A stretch of DNA of 64,000 nucleotides from Candidatus Gastranaerophilales bacterium (GCA_944324305.1 CALUVV010000007.1:1-64000), one strand, 5' to 3'; counted from the first letter of the stretch, positions 15,567 through 25,307 are shown. Notes: generated by a model from the letters alone, not told the origin. Program-made: numbers and translations.

Positions 15567-18062
15567 ATGTTCGAACGTTTTACGGAGAAAGCTATAAAAG
15601 TTATAATGTTAGCTCAGGAAGAAGCGCGCAGGCTCGGGCATAATTTTGTCGGAACAGAGCAGGTTCTTTTAGGGCTTATCGGTGAAGGCACAGGTGTTGC
15701 CGCTAAGACTTTAAAGTCTATGGGGGTAACTCTTAAAGATGCCAGAGCAGAAGTTGAAAAAATTATAGGAAGAGGTTCAGGTTTTGTTGCGGTTGAAATT
15801 CCGTTTACACCCAGAGCCAAAAGAGTGCTTGAATTATCGTGGGATGAAGCGAGACAGCTCGGACATAATTATATCGGAACAGAACATCTTTTACTGGGAT
15901 TGATTAGAGAGGGAGAAGGTGTTGCTGCCAGAGTTCTGGAAAATCTCGGAATTGATTTAAATAAAATCAGAAGCAATGTAGTAAAAATGCTTGGTGAATC
16001 CAAACCGCAAACAGTATCTTCGGGTTCATCAGGTTCGTCTTCATCTTCCGGCGGAAAAACTAAAACTCCGAGCCTTGATGAATTCGGCAGGGATTTAACC
16101 CTTGCTGCTCAGGAGTTAAGACTTGACCCTGTTGTCGGCAGAGAAAAAGAAATTGAGCGTGTTATTCAAATACTTGCAAGACGTACAAAAAATAACCCTG
16201 TGCTTATCGGTGAACCCGGTGTTGGTAAAACCGCAGTTGCGGAAGGGCTTGCCACAAGAATTGTTAATGCCGAAGTCCCTGATATTCTTGACGGGAAAAA
16301 AGTTATTCAGCTTGATATGGGGCTTCTTGTTGCAGGTACTAAATACCGTGGTGAATTTGAAGAACGTTTAAAGAAAATTATGGATGAAATTCGTCAGGCA
16401 GGTAATATTATTCTTGTTATTGATGAAATGCACACTCTTATAGGTGCAGGTGCCGCAGAAGGTGCTATTGATGCCGCTAATATTTTAAAACCCGCTTTAT
16501 CAAGAGGTGAAATTCAGGTTATCGGTGCTACAACCCTTGATGAGTACAGAAAATATGTTGAAAAAGATTCCGCTCTAGAACGTCGTTTCCAATCGGTTAT
16601 TATTGATGAACCGACCGAAGATGAATCTATTGAAATTATTAAGGGCCTGAAACCTAAATATGAAGAACACCATAAATTGATTATTTCAGATGATGCTATT
16701 GTTTCAGCAGTTAAGTTGTCTAATAAATATATAACTGACAGATTTTTGCCTGATAAAGCGATTGATGTTATTGATGAAGCTTCTTCAAAAGTCCGCTTAA
16801 AGGTTTCTAACCTTTCTCCGGAAGGCAAAGAGCTGGAAAAAGAATTAAGAAACTTAATCAAAGAAAAAGAAGATGCTATCAGAAATCAGGAATTTGAAAA
16901 GGCTTCACAATTACGTGATGATGAAGCTGAATTGAAAGACAGAATTCGTGAAATGGCTCAGAAATATAAAGAAGAACATGAAGCTAATAAACCTACCGTT
17001 ACCGCTGAAAATGTTGCGGAAGTTATTGCTACAATGACGGGTGTTCCCGTTACCAAGCTTACGGAAGGCGAAAGCGAAAGACTTCTTAAACTTGAAGATA
17101 CTCTTCATGAAAGAGTTATCGGACAGCACGATGCTGTTGTCGCAATTTCAAAAGCTATCAGACGTGCTCGTGTCGGTTTGAAAAGCCCTAACAGACCTAT
17201 CGGAAGCTTTATCTTCTGCGGTCCTACAGGCGTAGGTAAAACCGAACTTGCAAAAGCTTTAGCCGAAGCCGTATTCGGCTCCGAAGATAACATGATAAGA
17301 GTTGATATGTCTGAATTTATGGAAAAACATTCAACTGCTAAACTTATCGGTTCTCCTCCGGGGTATGTAGGCTATGATGACGGCGGCCACTTGACAGAGC
17401 TTGTTCGTAAGAAACCTTACAGCGTAATCCTTTTTGATGAAATTGAAAAAGCTCATCCGGATGTATTTAACATTATGCTTCAAATACTTGATGACGGCCG
17501 TTTAACCGATGCAAAAGGACGTCATATTAACTTTAAAAACACTATTATTATTATGACTTCCAATGTAGGTGCAAGCATGATTACAACTACATCACGATTA
17601 GGCTTCTCAACAAGCGATGATGAATCCAAAGACAAATACGAAAAACTCAAAGAAACAGTTACCGAAGAAATGAAAAAAGCATTCAGACCTGAATTCTTGA
17701 ACCGTATTGATGAAACAATCGTATTCGCTCATCTGTCTCAGGAAGAAATCAGACAAATTGTAGACTTAATGCTCAAAGATTTATTTAAACGTCTTGCGGA
17801 AAGAGAATTATCCGTTGAAGTAACCGATGAGGTTAAAGATCATCTTGCTAAAAACGGTTATTCGGAAGCTTACGGTGCAAGACCTTTGAGAAGATTAATC
17901 CAGAGAAAAATTGAGGACATGCTGGCAGAAGAAATTCTTTCGGGTAAATACGCTCAAGGTGATACAATTGTTATCAAACTTGCCGATGATAAAATCGCTT
18001 TCGAAAAGAAATGCAAAAGAGCAAGGAAAGAACAAAATGAAACTTCCGAAGTCGCTCAATAA
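15567..18062 (+). CDS. clpC: ATP-dependent Clp protease ATP-binding subunit ClpC
   Basis: 831 residues, standard ClpC length. Two Clp N repeats (1-145), a Ser-rich linker (about 151-162), AAA module 1 with Walker A GEPGVGKT (215-222) and [12 protein letters not shown], a middle region with a UVR-like [17 protein letters not shown] coiled coil, AAA module 2 with GPTGVGKT (about 552) and [13 protein letters not shown], and the C-terminal ClpB-small domain. Unfolds substrates for ClpP in the cytoplasm. AGAGAGATAGGAG precedes the ATG. ClpC with the UVR-containing M-domain is typical of Firmicutes and cyanobacteria/plastids, informative about lineage here because the genome also has LPS genes. A strong terminator follows. 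Confidence 0.97.
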   Translation: MFERFTEKAIKVIMLAQEEARRLGHNFVGTEQVLLGLIGEGTGVAAKTLKSMGVTLKDARAEVEKIIGRGSGFVAVEIPFTPRAKRVLELSWDEARQLGHNYIGTEHLLLGLIREGEGVAARVLENLGIDLNKIRSNVVKMLGESKPQTVSSGSSGSSSSSGGKTKTPSLDEFGRDLTLAAQELRLDPVVGREKEIERVIQILARRTKNNPVLIGEPGVGKTAVAEGLATRIVNAEVPDILDGKKVIQLDMGLLVAGTKYRGEFEERLKKIMDEIRQAGNIILVIDEMHTLIGAGAAEGAIDAANILKPALSRGEIQVIGATTLDEYRKYVEKDSALERRFQSVIIDEPTEDESIEIIKGLKPKYEEHHKLIISDDAIVSAVKLSNKYITDRFLPDKAIDVIDEASSKVRLKVSNLSPEGKELEKELRNLIKEKEDAIRNQEFEKASQLRDDEAELKDRIREMAQKYKEEHEANKPTVTAENVAEVIATMTGVPVTKLTEGESERLLKLEDTLHERVIGQHDAVVAISKAIRRARVGLKSPNRPIGSFIFCGPTGVGKTELAKALAEAVFGSEDNMIRVDMSEFMEKHSTAKLIGSPPGYVGYDDGGHLTELVRKKPYSVILFDEIEKAHPDVFNIMLQILDDGRLTDAKGRHINFKNTIIIMTSNVGASMITTTSRLGFSTSDDESKDKYEKLKETVTEEMKKAFRPEFLNRIDETIVFAHLSQEEIRQIVDLMLKDLFKRLAERELSVEVTDEVKDHLAKNGYSEAYGARPLRRLIQRKIEDMLAEEILSGKYAQGDTIVIKLADDKIAFEKKCKRARKEQNETSEVAQ

Positions 18063-18074
18063 AAAATAAATTTG

Positions 18075-18104
18075 AAATCCCGTCAGAGATGACGGGATTT
18101 TTTT
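18075..18104 (+). terminator. clpC terminator
   Basis: AAATCCCGTC (18075-18084)/GACGGGATTT (18091-18100) followed by further T. Confidence 0.9.
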
Positions 18105-18153
18105 GCTTGCTATTTTAGTAAAAATAGTTTAAATTATATATTGGAAGTTGGTT

Positions 18154-19395
18154 ATGGCAAAATATTTGTACAGTGCTTTAAAAAGTAACAATCAAATTGT
18201 AAAAGGTGAGATTGAGGCATCTACCCCGAGAGATGCACGTGAAAAAATCAGGGAATTAGGCTTTATTCCTACAAAAGTATATACAGAGACTTCTTTTGCA
18301 GAGCCGATACAGCAGGAACACAGCAGTAATGCCGGGCCGGAACCCCGTAAAGTTACTCATTTAAGCCTTCAGGAAAAAATTATGTTTACTTCCGAACTTG
18401 AAGTTCTTTTATCATCGGGAATTCCTATTCTGGAAGCACTGCAGTCGATAGAACTCAATTCTCCTAAATGGAAATTAAAAGAAATTTGTATAAGATTAAG
18501 AAACGGTATTATGTCGGGGATGACATTTGCACAGGCACTAAATTCTTTTTACGGAAAAGTATTCGGACCTGTGTATACAGGCTTAATCAAGACCGGTGAA
18601 GATGCGGGAGAACTTGAAGCCACTCTTGAAAGAATGCTTGTTCTGTTACGTAAACAGGACAGAATTAAAGGTAAAATTATCAGTGCATCCATATATCCTG
18701 CTGTTTTAATATTGATGATGCTCGGCTTGCTGATTTTGTTTTCAAAATTTGTATTCCCTGCATTTATGGGCGTATTTGCATTTAACGGTGCTTCGCTGCC
18801 GCCATTGGCCTCTTTGCTTGTCGGAATTTGTTCTTTTGCAGGAAATTTCTGGTGGTTTCTTATAATATGTTTTGGTGCTGCATGCACAGCATTGGTTTCA
18901 TTATTTAAAAATCCGCAATTTAAAAGTAAGTGGGATGCTTTCATTCTTGAAATTCCTGTAGTATCGGATTTTATAAAGTATATAAATCTTTCAAACTTTA
19001 TGACTGTACTTCATATTTCTTACGATGCAGGTCTGCCTATAATGTCAGGTTTGGAGCTTTCAAATAAAACTGTAGGGAATTACACTATAAAGAAGAAGAT
19101 TTTTGATGCTGTTAATCTTGTGAGAAACGGAAAAACTCTATCGGAAGCTTTTCAAAGAACAGGTGCAATTCCGGGTGCTTTAATGACAATGATTGCAACA
19201 GGCGAAAAGTCCGGAACTCTCGGAAAAATGTTTCATGACGCTGCCGATGTTATTGATAAAAAGGTTGATATGGCCCTTGATGCAATGACAAAACTTTTTG
19301 AACCCGCATTAATAGTAATAATGGGCGGAGTTGTTCTTTTTATTGCCGCGGCGTTCTACCAGATGTATTTCGGAATGCTCAATACACTTTTTTAG
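18154..19395 (+). CDS. Type IV pilus/type II secretion inner-membrane platform protein (PilC/GspF)
   Basis: Start at ATG 18154 (MAKYLYSALKSNNQ), with GGAAG 6 bases upstream; a TTG at 18148 is less likely. 413 residues, usual for PilC/GspF. Two T2SSF repeats: the first from about residue 75 (EKIMFTSELEVLLSSGIPILEAL...KTGEDAGELEATLERM) and the second from about 285 (FMTVLHISYDAGLPIMSGLEL...TGEKSGTLGKMFHDAADV), each followed by a hydrophobic segment, with the last near the C-terminus. It anchors the assembly ATPase and handles pilins in the inner membrane. The only clear core component of a pilus machine here; likely partner for the many prepilins around it. Confidence 0.92.
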   Translation: MAKYLYSALKSNNQIVKGEIEASTPRDAREKIRELGFIPTKVYTETSFAEPIQQEHSSNAGPEPRKVTHLSLQEKIMFTSELEVLLSSGIPILEALQSIELNSPKWKLKEICIRLRNGIMSGMTFAQALNSFYGKVFGPVYTGLIKTGEDAGELEATLERMLVLLRKQDRIKGKIISASIYPAVLILMMLGLLILFSKFVFPAFMGVFAFNGASLPPLASLLVGICSFAGNFWWFLIICFGAACTALVSLFKNPQFKSKWDAFILEIPVVSDFIKYINLSNFMTVLHISYDAGLPIMSGLELSNKTVGNYTIKKKIFDAVNLVRNGKTLSEAFQRTGAIPGALMTMIATGEKSGTLGKMFHDAADVIDKKVDMALDAMTKLFEPALIVIMGGVVLFIAAAFYQMYFGMLNTLF

Positions 19396-20792
19396 TTTTT
19401 AGCGAACCATTTCATTATTTTATCAATGAAGCCTTCTTCATCGTGCATTTCCGTGTTATTAAGCTTTTCCAGTTTATGTTGAATTTTTGCATAATCAGGA
19501 TTTCCCTTACCGATTTCCAGATATTTTTCGTAACATTCAACCGCTGCAGGCTTGTTGCGTAATTTTTCGTATGCTTCTCCGAGTTTTCTGACAGTTGCTG
19601 CATTTCTTTTATCAAGATGATAGAGCTTAAGCAGATAATCTGCCTGAGATTTGTAATCACCTATGCTTTCTCTGAATTCCGCTAATTTTTCAAGTGACTT
19701 TTTATCTTTTTCATCAAGTTGTGAAATTTTTTCATAAAATTCCATTGCATGATTTCTGTCGCCGGATTCTTCAAGAAGCACTGCAAGTGTATTTAAAAGA
19801 TTAATATCATTGCTGTTCACCTGATATGCGTTTAAAAATTCATTAACGGCAATATCTTTATTTCCCCTTACCAGATTGTATTTGCCCCAGTTTAAGTATG
19901 CATTGTAATCGTCATTTTTTTCTTCATAAATAAGCGCTCTCATCTGATAAGTAAGAGGTGAGTTCTTTTCAAAATTATCAAATTCTTCAACGCATTCAAG
20001 AGCCCTGTCAAATTCTTTATTCATGTAATAGTACTGGGCTTTTAAAGAATAAAATTGAGAAATATGGTTATACTGGCCTTCCATTTTTTGAAGTTTTTCA
20101 AAGGCTTCGGATTTTTTATCCATATCCAGAAGGCATTTTACTTTTGTTAATTCATCGGAAGTTACTTCATATGCCTTTTCGGGATTTCCGTTTTTCAAGT
20201 ATAAATCCGAAAGCCGTTCTTTAATATTTAAGGTGTCAAAACCTGATTTTCTCGCTCTTTCCAGTACCTCAACAGCGCTTGATACTGCATCTTCTTTTAC
20301 ATACAAATTTGAAAGCCTTACATAAACATCTTCATGGGTATCATCATGATCAATAACTTTTAAATATTCGTCAATAGCTTTTAAATTATTTCCTTCCTGC
20401 TCATACAGGGTTCCGAGGACAAATCTGGCAGAGAGCATGTCCTTGTCTTCCTGCGCGCAGTTAACGGCTTTTCTGTAATCATTAATTGCATGTTCAAGTT
20501 TGTGTTCAACCGAGTGCATATTACCTCTGTAAATATAATATTTATATTTGTCTGTTGTAACATAAATGTCCATTAACTGTTCATAAGCGAGAACATTTGT
20601 CGCATCGGCTTCAAGAATTTTTGAATAATATTCTGCTGCTTCTTCCTTATTGTCCAGAAGCATTGCAAGGTGCCCTAATCTTTCAAGCAGACTTAAATCT
20701 TTTGGATTTCTTTCATAAAGTTTTTTGTATTCTTCAAAAGCTTGTGTGTATTGCTCGTTTTCTTCGAATTGTTCTGCTGTTTGTAAACTCAT
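19392..20792 (-). CDS. Tetratricopeptide repeat protein
   Basis: 466 residues made almost wholly of TPR units: for example NPKDLSLLERLGHLAMLLDNKEEAAEYYSKIL-type repeats at the start and NAATVRKLGEAYEKLRNKPAAVECYEKYLEIG near the end, roughly 11-12 copies. No signal peptide, no enzymatic domain. Such proteins serve as scaffolds; a role with the neighbouring PilC-like protein is possible but unproven. AAAGGAGCC precedes the ATG. Its stop overlaps the convergent pilC-like stop by four bases. Confidence 0.85.
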   Translation of the reverse strand: MSLQTAEQFEENEQYTQAFEEYKKLYERNPKDLSLLERLGHLAMLLDNKEEAAEYYSKILEADATNVLAYEQLMDIYVTTDKYKYYIYRGNMHSVEHKLEHAINDYRKAVNCAQEDKDMLSARFVLGTLYEQEGNNLKAIDEYLKVIDHDDTHEDVYVRLSNLYVKEDAVSSAVEVLERARKSGFDTLNIKERLSDLYLKNGNPEKAYEVTSDELTKVKCLLDMDKKSEAFEKLQKMEGQYNHISQFYSLKAQYYYMNKEFDRALECVEEFDNFEKNSPLTYQMRALIYEEKNDDYNAYLNWGKYNLVRGNKDIAVNEFLNAYQVNSNDINLLNTLAVLLEESGDRNHAMEFYEKISQLDEKDKKSLEKLAEFRESIGDYKSQADYLLKLYHLDKRNAATVRKLGEAYEKLRNKPAAVECYEKYLEIGKGNPDYAKIQHKLEKLNNTEMHDEEGFIDKIMKWFAKN

Positions 20793-20878
20793 TTCAGGCT
20801 CCTTTGTTATTACTATTAGTTTAATTATATATGAAACATGAATATAATAATAACCATGAAGCTAGAAATCGGTATATA

Positions 20879-20907
20879 TTGAATTAACGTATAAAATATG
20901 TTAAACT
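20879..20907 (+). promoter_or_regulatory. Sigma-70-type promoter of prepilin-like gene
   Basis: TTGAAT (20879-20884), 17-base spacer, TAAACT (20902-20907), 30 bases before the ATG at 20937. Confidence 0.5.
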
Positions 20908-20936
20908 GAATTTGAAAGTATGAGAAAGGAGCAAGA

Positions 20937-21657
20937 ATGAAAAATCTATTAAAAACTGTCGGGGGGGGGGCAATTCTGTAGCTCCCAAACCTGCATTTAC
21001 ATTAGCAGAGGTTTTAATTACTCTTGGAATTATTGGAATTATTGCGGCTTTAACCTTCCTGCGGTTATAAATAACACTCAAAAGAAAGAGCGCAGAGAGG
21101 CTTTAAAAAAGGCGTATTCCGTTTTACAGCAGGCATTGCTGATGTATCAAAAAGATACAGGTGAAGATATAACACTTACTACTTTTAATACAGAAACTGA
21201 AGCCTTAAAAAAAGCTATTTTACCGTATTTTAACGGCGCGATTGATTGCGGCAAAGGCACAGAAAATACCGCGTGCCTATATAGCGGCATTGAAACTAAT
21301 AAATATAAAAATTATAATAATACTAACGGAGCCCCGAAAGCGTATCTTGATGACGGGCAATACGTTGCTATAGACGGAATGATGTACTTTTTTGAAAATT
21401 ATGGCACTTCCTCTGAGGGAGCTACAGGGCGTGTATTTATATTTGTTGACGTTAACGGCTTTAACCGAAAACCTAATCAATTAGGCAGAGATTTATTTGC
21501 TTTTCAGTTAGTTGAAAACGGAAAGATGTTACCTGTCGGAGCAGATAAAACTTATTATGACGAAAATGTATACTGCTCAAAAACATCAGCAAGTTCTTAT
21601 AACGGTATTGCATGCACAAACAGAGCACTGTATGACAGCAGCTTTTGGAAAGATTAA
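20937..21657 (+). pseudogene. Prepilin-like gene with G10 run and a second frameshift
   Basis: ATG at 20937 (AAAGGAGCAAGA upstream) begins MKNLLKTV, then ten G (20961-20970); as written it stops four codons later. With one extra G the frame gives ...PAFTLAEVLITLGIIGIIAALT, a normal prepilin start, but a second one-base loss near 21053-21060 (around ACCTTCCTG, expected to encode a Pro-Ala-Val segment) breaks it again. The remaining body is open from before 21136 to 21657 and ends SFWKD. Repairing both gives 240 residues. The C-terminal domain (VDVNGFNRKPNQLGRDLFAF) matches the gene at 14671-15437. It may be a true pseudogene or carry a sequence error at the second site. Confidence 0.7.
20961..20970. 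repeat. G10 homopolymer in prepilin leader
   Basis: Ten G flanked by C on both sides, eight codons after the ATG at 20937. Confidence 0.85.
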
Positions 21658-22199
21658 TTATATTGATTTTGTGCTTTTTGAATTCCGTTTTTAAGATAGA
21701 ATTCAATGGCTTCATCAGCACGTATAAGAACTTTTTTCAAATCGTCAAGCTGTTCCTTCGGGAAGTTTTGTAAAACATAGTTTTCCGAAGGAATATTCGG
21801 CTGAGGTCCTATTCCTATTTTTAACCTGTCAAAATCCTTAGTTCCTGCATGTTTTATAATGGATTTAATTCCGTTATGACCGCCGTCAGAGCCGTTTGCT
21901 CTAAATCTTATTCTCCCTAAATCAAGCGCAATATCATCATACACAATCAAAATATCTTTCACATCAATTTTATAATAATCCATAACCGCCCTTACCGCTT
22001 CACCTGATAAATTCATAAATGTTGTCGGTTTTATAAGAATATTTTCGCCCATTTTTGCAATAAAACATTTAAGTTTTTTTTCTTCCTTAAACGATATGCT
22101 GTTGTCTGCAGCCCATTTATCGAGCACCATAAACCCCGCATTATGTCTCGTAAAATAATATTTTTCTCCTATGTTTCCAAGCCCTGCTATTAACTTCAT
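21654..22199 (-). CDS. pth: Peptidyl-tRNA hydrolase
   Basis: 181 residues, typical Pth length. Family marks: LIAGLGNIGEKYYFTRHNAGFMVLD with the catalytic His and neighbouring Asn, KPTTFMNLSGEAV, VYDDIALDLGRIR and GSDGGHNGIKSI, then KIGIGPQP. Releases tRNA from prematurely dropped peptidyl-tRNA in the cytoplasm. The 3' end overlaps the convergent prepilin-like gene by four bases. Confidence 0.95.
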   Translation of the reverse strand: MKLIAGLGNIGEKYYFTRHNAGFMVLDKWAADNSISFKEEKKLKCFIAKMGENILIKPTTFMNLSGEAVRAVMDYYKIDVKDILIVYDDIALDLGRIRFRANGSDGGHNGIKSIIKHAGTKDFDRLKIGIGPQPNIPSENYVLQNFPKEQLDDLKKVLIRADEAIEFYLKNGIQKAQNQYN

Positions 22200-22327
22200 T
22201 TTTCCTGCCCTTTTATATTTCTTATTTTAACTTAAATAAATATTACCACACCTGTTTACCATATTTACTCTTAACAAAAAGATAAAAAACTTTTATTTTG
22301 AGAATGCTAAAAGATGAGGATATTGCC

Positions 22328-22891
22328 ATGAAAAATAAACCTATAATTCAAGAAAAAAGTTCTGAAAAAGTCGCAAAGTTTTTGGAAAAAAACTCTTTGC
22401 ATAAGAAAGATTTTGCGGAAATGATTGGAGTAACGCTTTCATACGTATACAATCTGATAGACAATTCAATCCCTTTTTCAACACGCGGAACAACTTTAGA
22501 ACGTATAGCCACTGTCATGGAAATTGAACCTGAAGAATTTGAAGAATATAAAATTCCCCAGGAACCTGTATTAATAGATGATTCCGTGGAGTTTTTCAAA
22601 GACGTCATGAAGGAAAAAGGCATGACTACAATTAATTTTTTAAAAGCTTTTCCGCGCAAAAAACGTCTTGATATTGTCGATATGTTAAGGGGAACTCTTC
22701 CTATTCCTATAGATTTTAAAGAACTGACCATGATTGCACAGGTACTTGATTTAAATAAGGATGATATATATTCGATGTGGGAAAAAAGAATGAAACAGGT
22801 TTTAGAAACCAACGGCATGAATATATATTCAAATGCAGCTCTGGTAAATTCAATGTTTGACTGTGCCAAAAAGTATATTCACCTTAAATAA
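22328..22891 (+). CDS. Helix-turn-helix (XRE-like) regulator with two HTH-like halves
   Basis: Start at ATG 22328 with GAGGA 9 bases upstream; upstream in-frame starts at 22298 and 22304 lack a ribosome-binding site. 187 residues. The N-terminal half EKVAKFLEKNSLHKKDFAEMIGVTLSYVYNLIDNSIPFSTRGTTLERIATVMEI is an XRE/Cro-type HTH with the expected recognition helix. The second half (VEFFKDVMKEKGMTTINFLKAFP...LPIPIDFKELTMIAQVLDLNKDDIYSMW) looks like a degenerate copy of the same fold. Probably a transcription regulator; target unknown. It lies directly before the tRNA-Lys/island junction but outside the element. Confidence 0.8.
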   Translation: MKNKPIIQEKSSEKVAKFLEKNSLHKKDFAEMIGVTLSYVYNLIDNSIPFSTRGTTLERIATVMEIEPEEFEEYKIPQEPVLIDDSVEFFKDVMKEKGMTTINFLKAFPRKKRLDIVDMLRGTLPIPIDFKELTMIAQVLDLNKDDIYSMWEKRMKQVLETNGMNIYSNAALVNSMFDCAKKYIHLK

Positions 22892-22897
22892 GCAGAT

Positions 22898-22933
22898 AAA
22901 ATTACGATCTTTAAAAAGGTCGTAATTTTTTTT
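22898..22933 (+). terminator. Terminator of the HTH regulator gene
   Basis: AAATTACGA...TCGTAATTT stem with an eight-T tail. Confidence 0.85.
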
Positions 22934-22943
22934 GATAAACCTG

Positions 22944-22972
22944 TTGACATTAAAAATTGTTCTTGCTAATAT
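22944..22972 (+). promoter_or_regulatory. Promoter of tRNA-Lys
   Basis: TTGACA (22944-22949), 17-base spacer, TAATAT (22967-22972), about 37 bases before the tRNA. Confidence 0.7.
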
Positions 22973-23008
22973 AATCTTACTGACGAAATGAATAGCATTA
23001 AATAATTT

Positions 23009-23081
23009 GCGCTTGTAGCTCAGCAGGTAGAGCACTCCCCTTTTAAGGGATAGGTCGCGCGTTCGAATCGCGCCAAGCGCA
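23009..23081 (+). tRNA. tRNA-Lys (TTT)
   Basis: 73-base cloverleaf: acceptor GCGCTTG/CAAGCGC, D-arm GCTCAGCAGGTAGAGC, anticodon loop CTTTTAA giving TTT, T-arm GCGCGTTCGAATCGCGC. No encoded CCA. The 3' half from the anticodon loop is repeated at 34300-34340, marking it as the integration site of the island. Confidence 0.95.
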
Positions 23082-23088
23082 ATTTTTT
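23041..23088 (+). repeat. attL: 48-bp direct repeat
   Basis: From the TTTTAAGGGATAGG in the anticodon arm of tRNA-Lys through the T run after the tRNA; identical base for base to 34300-34347. Confidence 0.95.
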
Positions 23089-23093
23089 ATTAC

Positions 23094-23117
23094 AAGAGGG
23101 TTTGAGCCCTCTTTTGT
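23094..23117 (+). terminator. Terminator after tRNA-Lys
   Basis: AGAGGG (23095-23100)/CCCTCT (23107-23112) followed by TTTTG. It lies inside the element, so the inserted DNA supplies the tRNA's terminator. Confidence 0.7.
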
Positions 23118-23144
23118 TTTGTAAAAAATGACAAAAAAACAGGG

Positions 23145-23164
23145 TTTTGTGTATATTTTGTGTA
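23145..23164 (+). repeat. Two TTTTGTGTA repeats near attL
   Basis: TTTTGTGTA at 23145-23153 and 23156-23164, 11 bases apart. The same motif occurs three times near attR. Candidate integrase arm-type binding sites. Confidence 0.55.
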
Positions 23165-23203
23165 GTGCCCTGTAAATCCTTTATTTATAATGCTTTTAGC
23201 TGC

Positions 23204-24220
23204 TTAATAGTTGCTTAGCCGTTCTATGGCTTCACGTTTACGTTCTTGTTTAATATGATTATAAACTTCAAGTGTGATGTTAATATTTGAGTGGCGCATA
23301 ATATCTTTAACAACATCAAGCGGCACGTCAAGTTCTATAAGTCGAGTGCAGGCTGTATGACGTAAACCATGAAATGTAAAATTTTTCAGACCGGCACGCT
23401 TGAATACTTTTTGTATGCTGTAACGAATATTTACGTACGGCGCATTTGTCAACGGATTAACAAACACATATTTTGAGGACTTTTGTAATTTTAGTTTTTT
23501 AAACTCAAGCAGTAACGGTTTTGAAATTGGTATTTCCGACTTTTTACCGTTTTTTTGAGTAAGGATAGTAATAAGTTGCTGTTCAAGGTCAACATTTTCC
23601 CACTCTAGCTGTAAAATTTCACTTTTACGCATACCTGTGTGTAAAGCACATAAAAATATTGGTTTTAAAAATGCGCATTCGTTATAACAGCACTTTAACA
23701 AGACTTCAACTTCTTTTTTGTCAAGTATTTTTATTTTTTTATTTTCAACCTTAAGCGGTTTAATATAACGTTTTTTAGCAGGGTTATTGTCAATCCAGCC
23801 GTAATTTTCTGCCATTGTCAACATACGTCTTAAAACACCAACTTCACGGTTTATTGTAGCCCCTTTCATACCTAGTTTTTTACGGTGTTGACGGTACTGT
23901 TCAATAATAAATGGGGCAAATTCTTTTAACTTTTTATCGCCGAAGAAATTTTTTAACTTTCTTAACGCAGAAAGGTCATTTATATAGCCTTTGCAGTTTG
24001 TTTTAACGTATTGTTCAAATCTTTCACCAAGTACAAAAAATGTTTCTTGCTTTTTATAATCAACCAAATCATAACGCCCGCCAAGCAGTTCGGCTTTTAT
24101 TTTAGCCTCTGCCTGTTCAGCCATTTTCTTTGTAGTAGCTTCAGGCACGGCACGATGATAACGCTTGCCGCGAATTTGAAAATTAAAATACCACCTGTTA
24201 TTTTTTTTGTAAACTGACAT
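23204..24220 (-). CDS. Tyrosine recombinase/integrase of the island
   Basis: Start taken at ATG 24220 (MSVYKKNNRWYFNFQIRGKRYHRAVP), which fits the N-terminal arm-binding domain of phage-type integrases; a TTG at 24256 is an alternative, as no clear ribosome-binding site precedes either. 338 residues. Arm-binding domain (1-50), SAM-like core-binding domain, and catalytic domain with HTGMRKSEIL (Arg), FHGLRHTACT (His-x-x-Arg) and MRHSNINITLEVYNH (His and Tyr nucleophile). It reads towards the tRNA and lies 115 bases from attL, the usual place for the integrase acting on this site. Confidence 0.92.
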   Translation of the reverse strand: MSVYKKNNRWYFNFQIRGKRYHRAVPEATTKKMAEQAEAKIKAELLGGRYDLVDYKKQETFFVLGERFEQYVKTNCKGYINDLSALRKLKNFFGDKKLKEFAPFIIEQYRQHRKKLGMKGATINREVGVLRRMLTMAENYGWIDNNPAKKRYIKPLKVENKKIKILDKKEVEVLLKCCYNECAFLKPIFLCALHTGMRKSEILQLEWENVDLEQQLITILTQKNGKKSEIPISKPLLLEFKKLKLQKSSKYVFVNPLTNAPYVNIRYSIQKVFKRAGLKNFTFHGLRHTACTRLIELDVPLDVVKDIMRHSNINITLEVYNHIKQERKREAIERLSNY

Positions 24221-24600
24221 ATTTTTGTTTCTAACGAAATAAGATTTTAATGTCAAGTAAAATCCCCCAAAACTTTACCAGTACTATGATTTAACCCTAT
24301 TTTTAGTAAACTAAAGAAAGACAAATCAAACTAAAAAAAACTATACGAAACATTTAATGAAAATTTACAAAAATACTGGCTTATTTTAAGTTTCTGGTTC
24401 AAGTTTTGCGGTATAATAATATTTTGTGCAAATTTAAGGTTAGTTATATAAAAATTGCGCAAAAAGAGGAAAAGCCAGACAAGAAGCCTGTTGAACGGTC
24501 TTTTGAAAAAAAGCGGTATAATATATATGAGTGCAAATTTTTAAGGAAAGCTGAAAATTTGAGACAAAAGTAAAACAAGACAAGGGAAAGGAGATATAAA
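24221..24600. promoter_or_regulatory. Intergenic control region between integrase and excisionase genes
   Basis: 380 bases without a gene. It holds a bipartite motif repeated twice in the same layout: GCGGTATAAT then, 18 bases on from its start, GTGCAAATTT, at 24408-24435 and 24513-24540 (105 bases apart). Each contains a TATAAT-like -10 box, so these could be two promoters for the downstream operon or binding sites for the element's own regulator. The excisionase-like gene has an AAAGGAGAT ribosome-binding site. Nothing else recognised. Confidence 0.5.
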
Positions 24601-24789
24601 ATGGGACTACAAACGATGACAGTAAAAGAATTTGCCGATTTTGTAGGGGTTAAGATTGGTACAGTTTACAAATGGAAATGCTTAAAAAAGATGCCTGACA
24701 ATCTGTATAGAAAAGTCGGAAAACGAAAATTAATCTTTATCAAAAATGAGGTTGATGAGTGGTTGAATTCAGGTGCAATGTTAATTTAG
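24601..24789 (+). CDS. Excisionase-like HTH protein
   Basis: 62 residues with AAAGGAGATATAAA upstream. MTVKEFADFVGVKIGTVYKWKCLKKMPDNLYRKVGKRKLIFIKNEVDEWL is a MerR/AlpA-type winged HTH (helix-turn-helix family 17), the fold of recombination directionality factors. Located just behind the integrase in opposite orientation; a role as excisionase or as activator of the element is likely. It is followed 9 bases later by another HTH gene. Confidence 0.8.
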   Translation: MGLQTMTVKEFADFVGVKIGTVYKWKCLKKMPDNLYRKVGKRKLIFIKNEVDEWLNSGAMLI

Positions 24790-24798
24790 GAGAAGTAT

Positions 24799-25221
24799 AT
24801 GAGTAAAAAATACGATGCTAGGAAATTTAATGATTATGATTTTTACGACGTAAATGAAGTTGCAGAGATACTGTCTGTAAACCCTAAAACTGTCAGAAAA
24901 TGGGAGCTTGAAGGTCTAAAAATGGACAGACAAAAAAGACCGATTTATATTCATGGTAAAGACATCAAGGCTTTTTTAAAACAAAAAAAGCTAAAAAGAC
25001 GTTGTAAACTAGGTATTAAAGAATTTTACTGTAGCAAATGTCGTGCTGCTGTTGAAATTGAGCCAAACAGCTTCGAATATACATTTACTGAAAAATGCCT
25101 TGGTGCAAAAAATAATAGGCAAGTTATTACTAAAGGAAAATGCAAAAATTGTGGGACTAAAGTTGCACGCTTTTGGTCAGAGCAGAAAATAAATATTTTG
25201 GAAAAACTTTTTAAAACATAA
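24799..25221 (+). CDS. HTH protein with zinc-ribbon-like C-terminal part
   Basis: 140 residues. Residues 12-55 (YDVNEVAEILSVNPKTVRKWELEGL) form a MerR/excisionase-type HTH like the preceding gene. The C-terminal half has CSKC (about 76-79) and CKNC (about 115-118), with one more Cys between them, as in a small zinc ribbon. Same operon as the excisionase-like gene. Probably DNA-binding; it may control copy state or transcription of the element. Not assigned to a named family. Confidence 0.7.
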   Translation: MSKKYDARKFNDYDFYDVNEVAEILSVNPKTVRKWELEGLKMDRQKRPIYIHGKDIKAFLKQKKLKRRCKLGIKEFYCSKCRAAVEIEPNSFEYTFTEKCLGAKNNRQVITKGKCKNCGTKVARFWSEQKINILEKLFKT

Positions 25222-25307
25222 ATTATACAAGTATTAATTAATACTAAAATTTACTTTGTGTAAGTGTAATTTACAAAAAAATAATTTTTTATAAAGGAGA
25301 AAAATTT

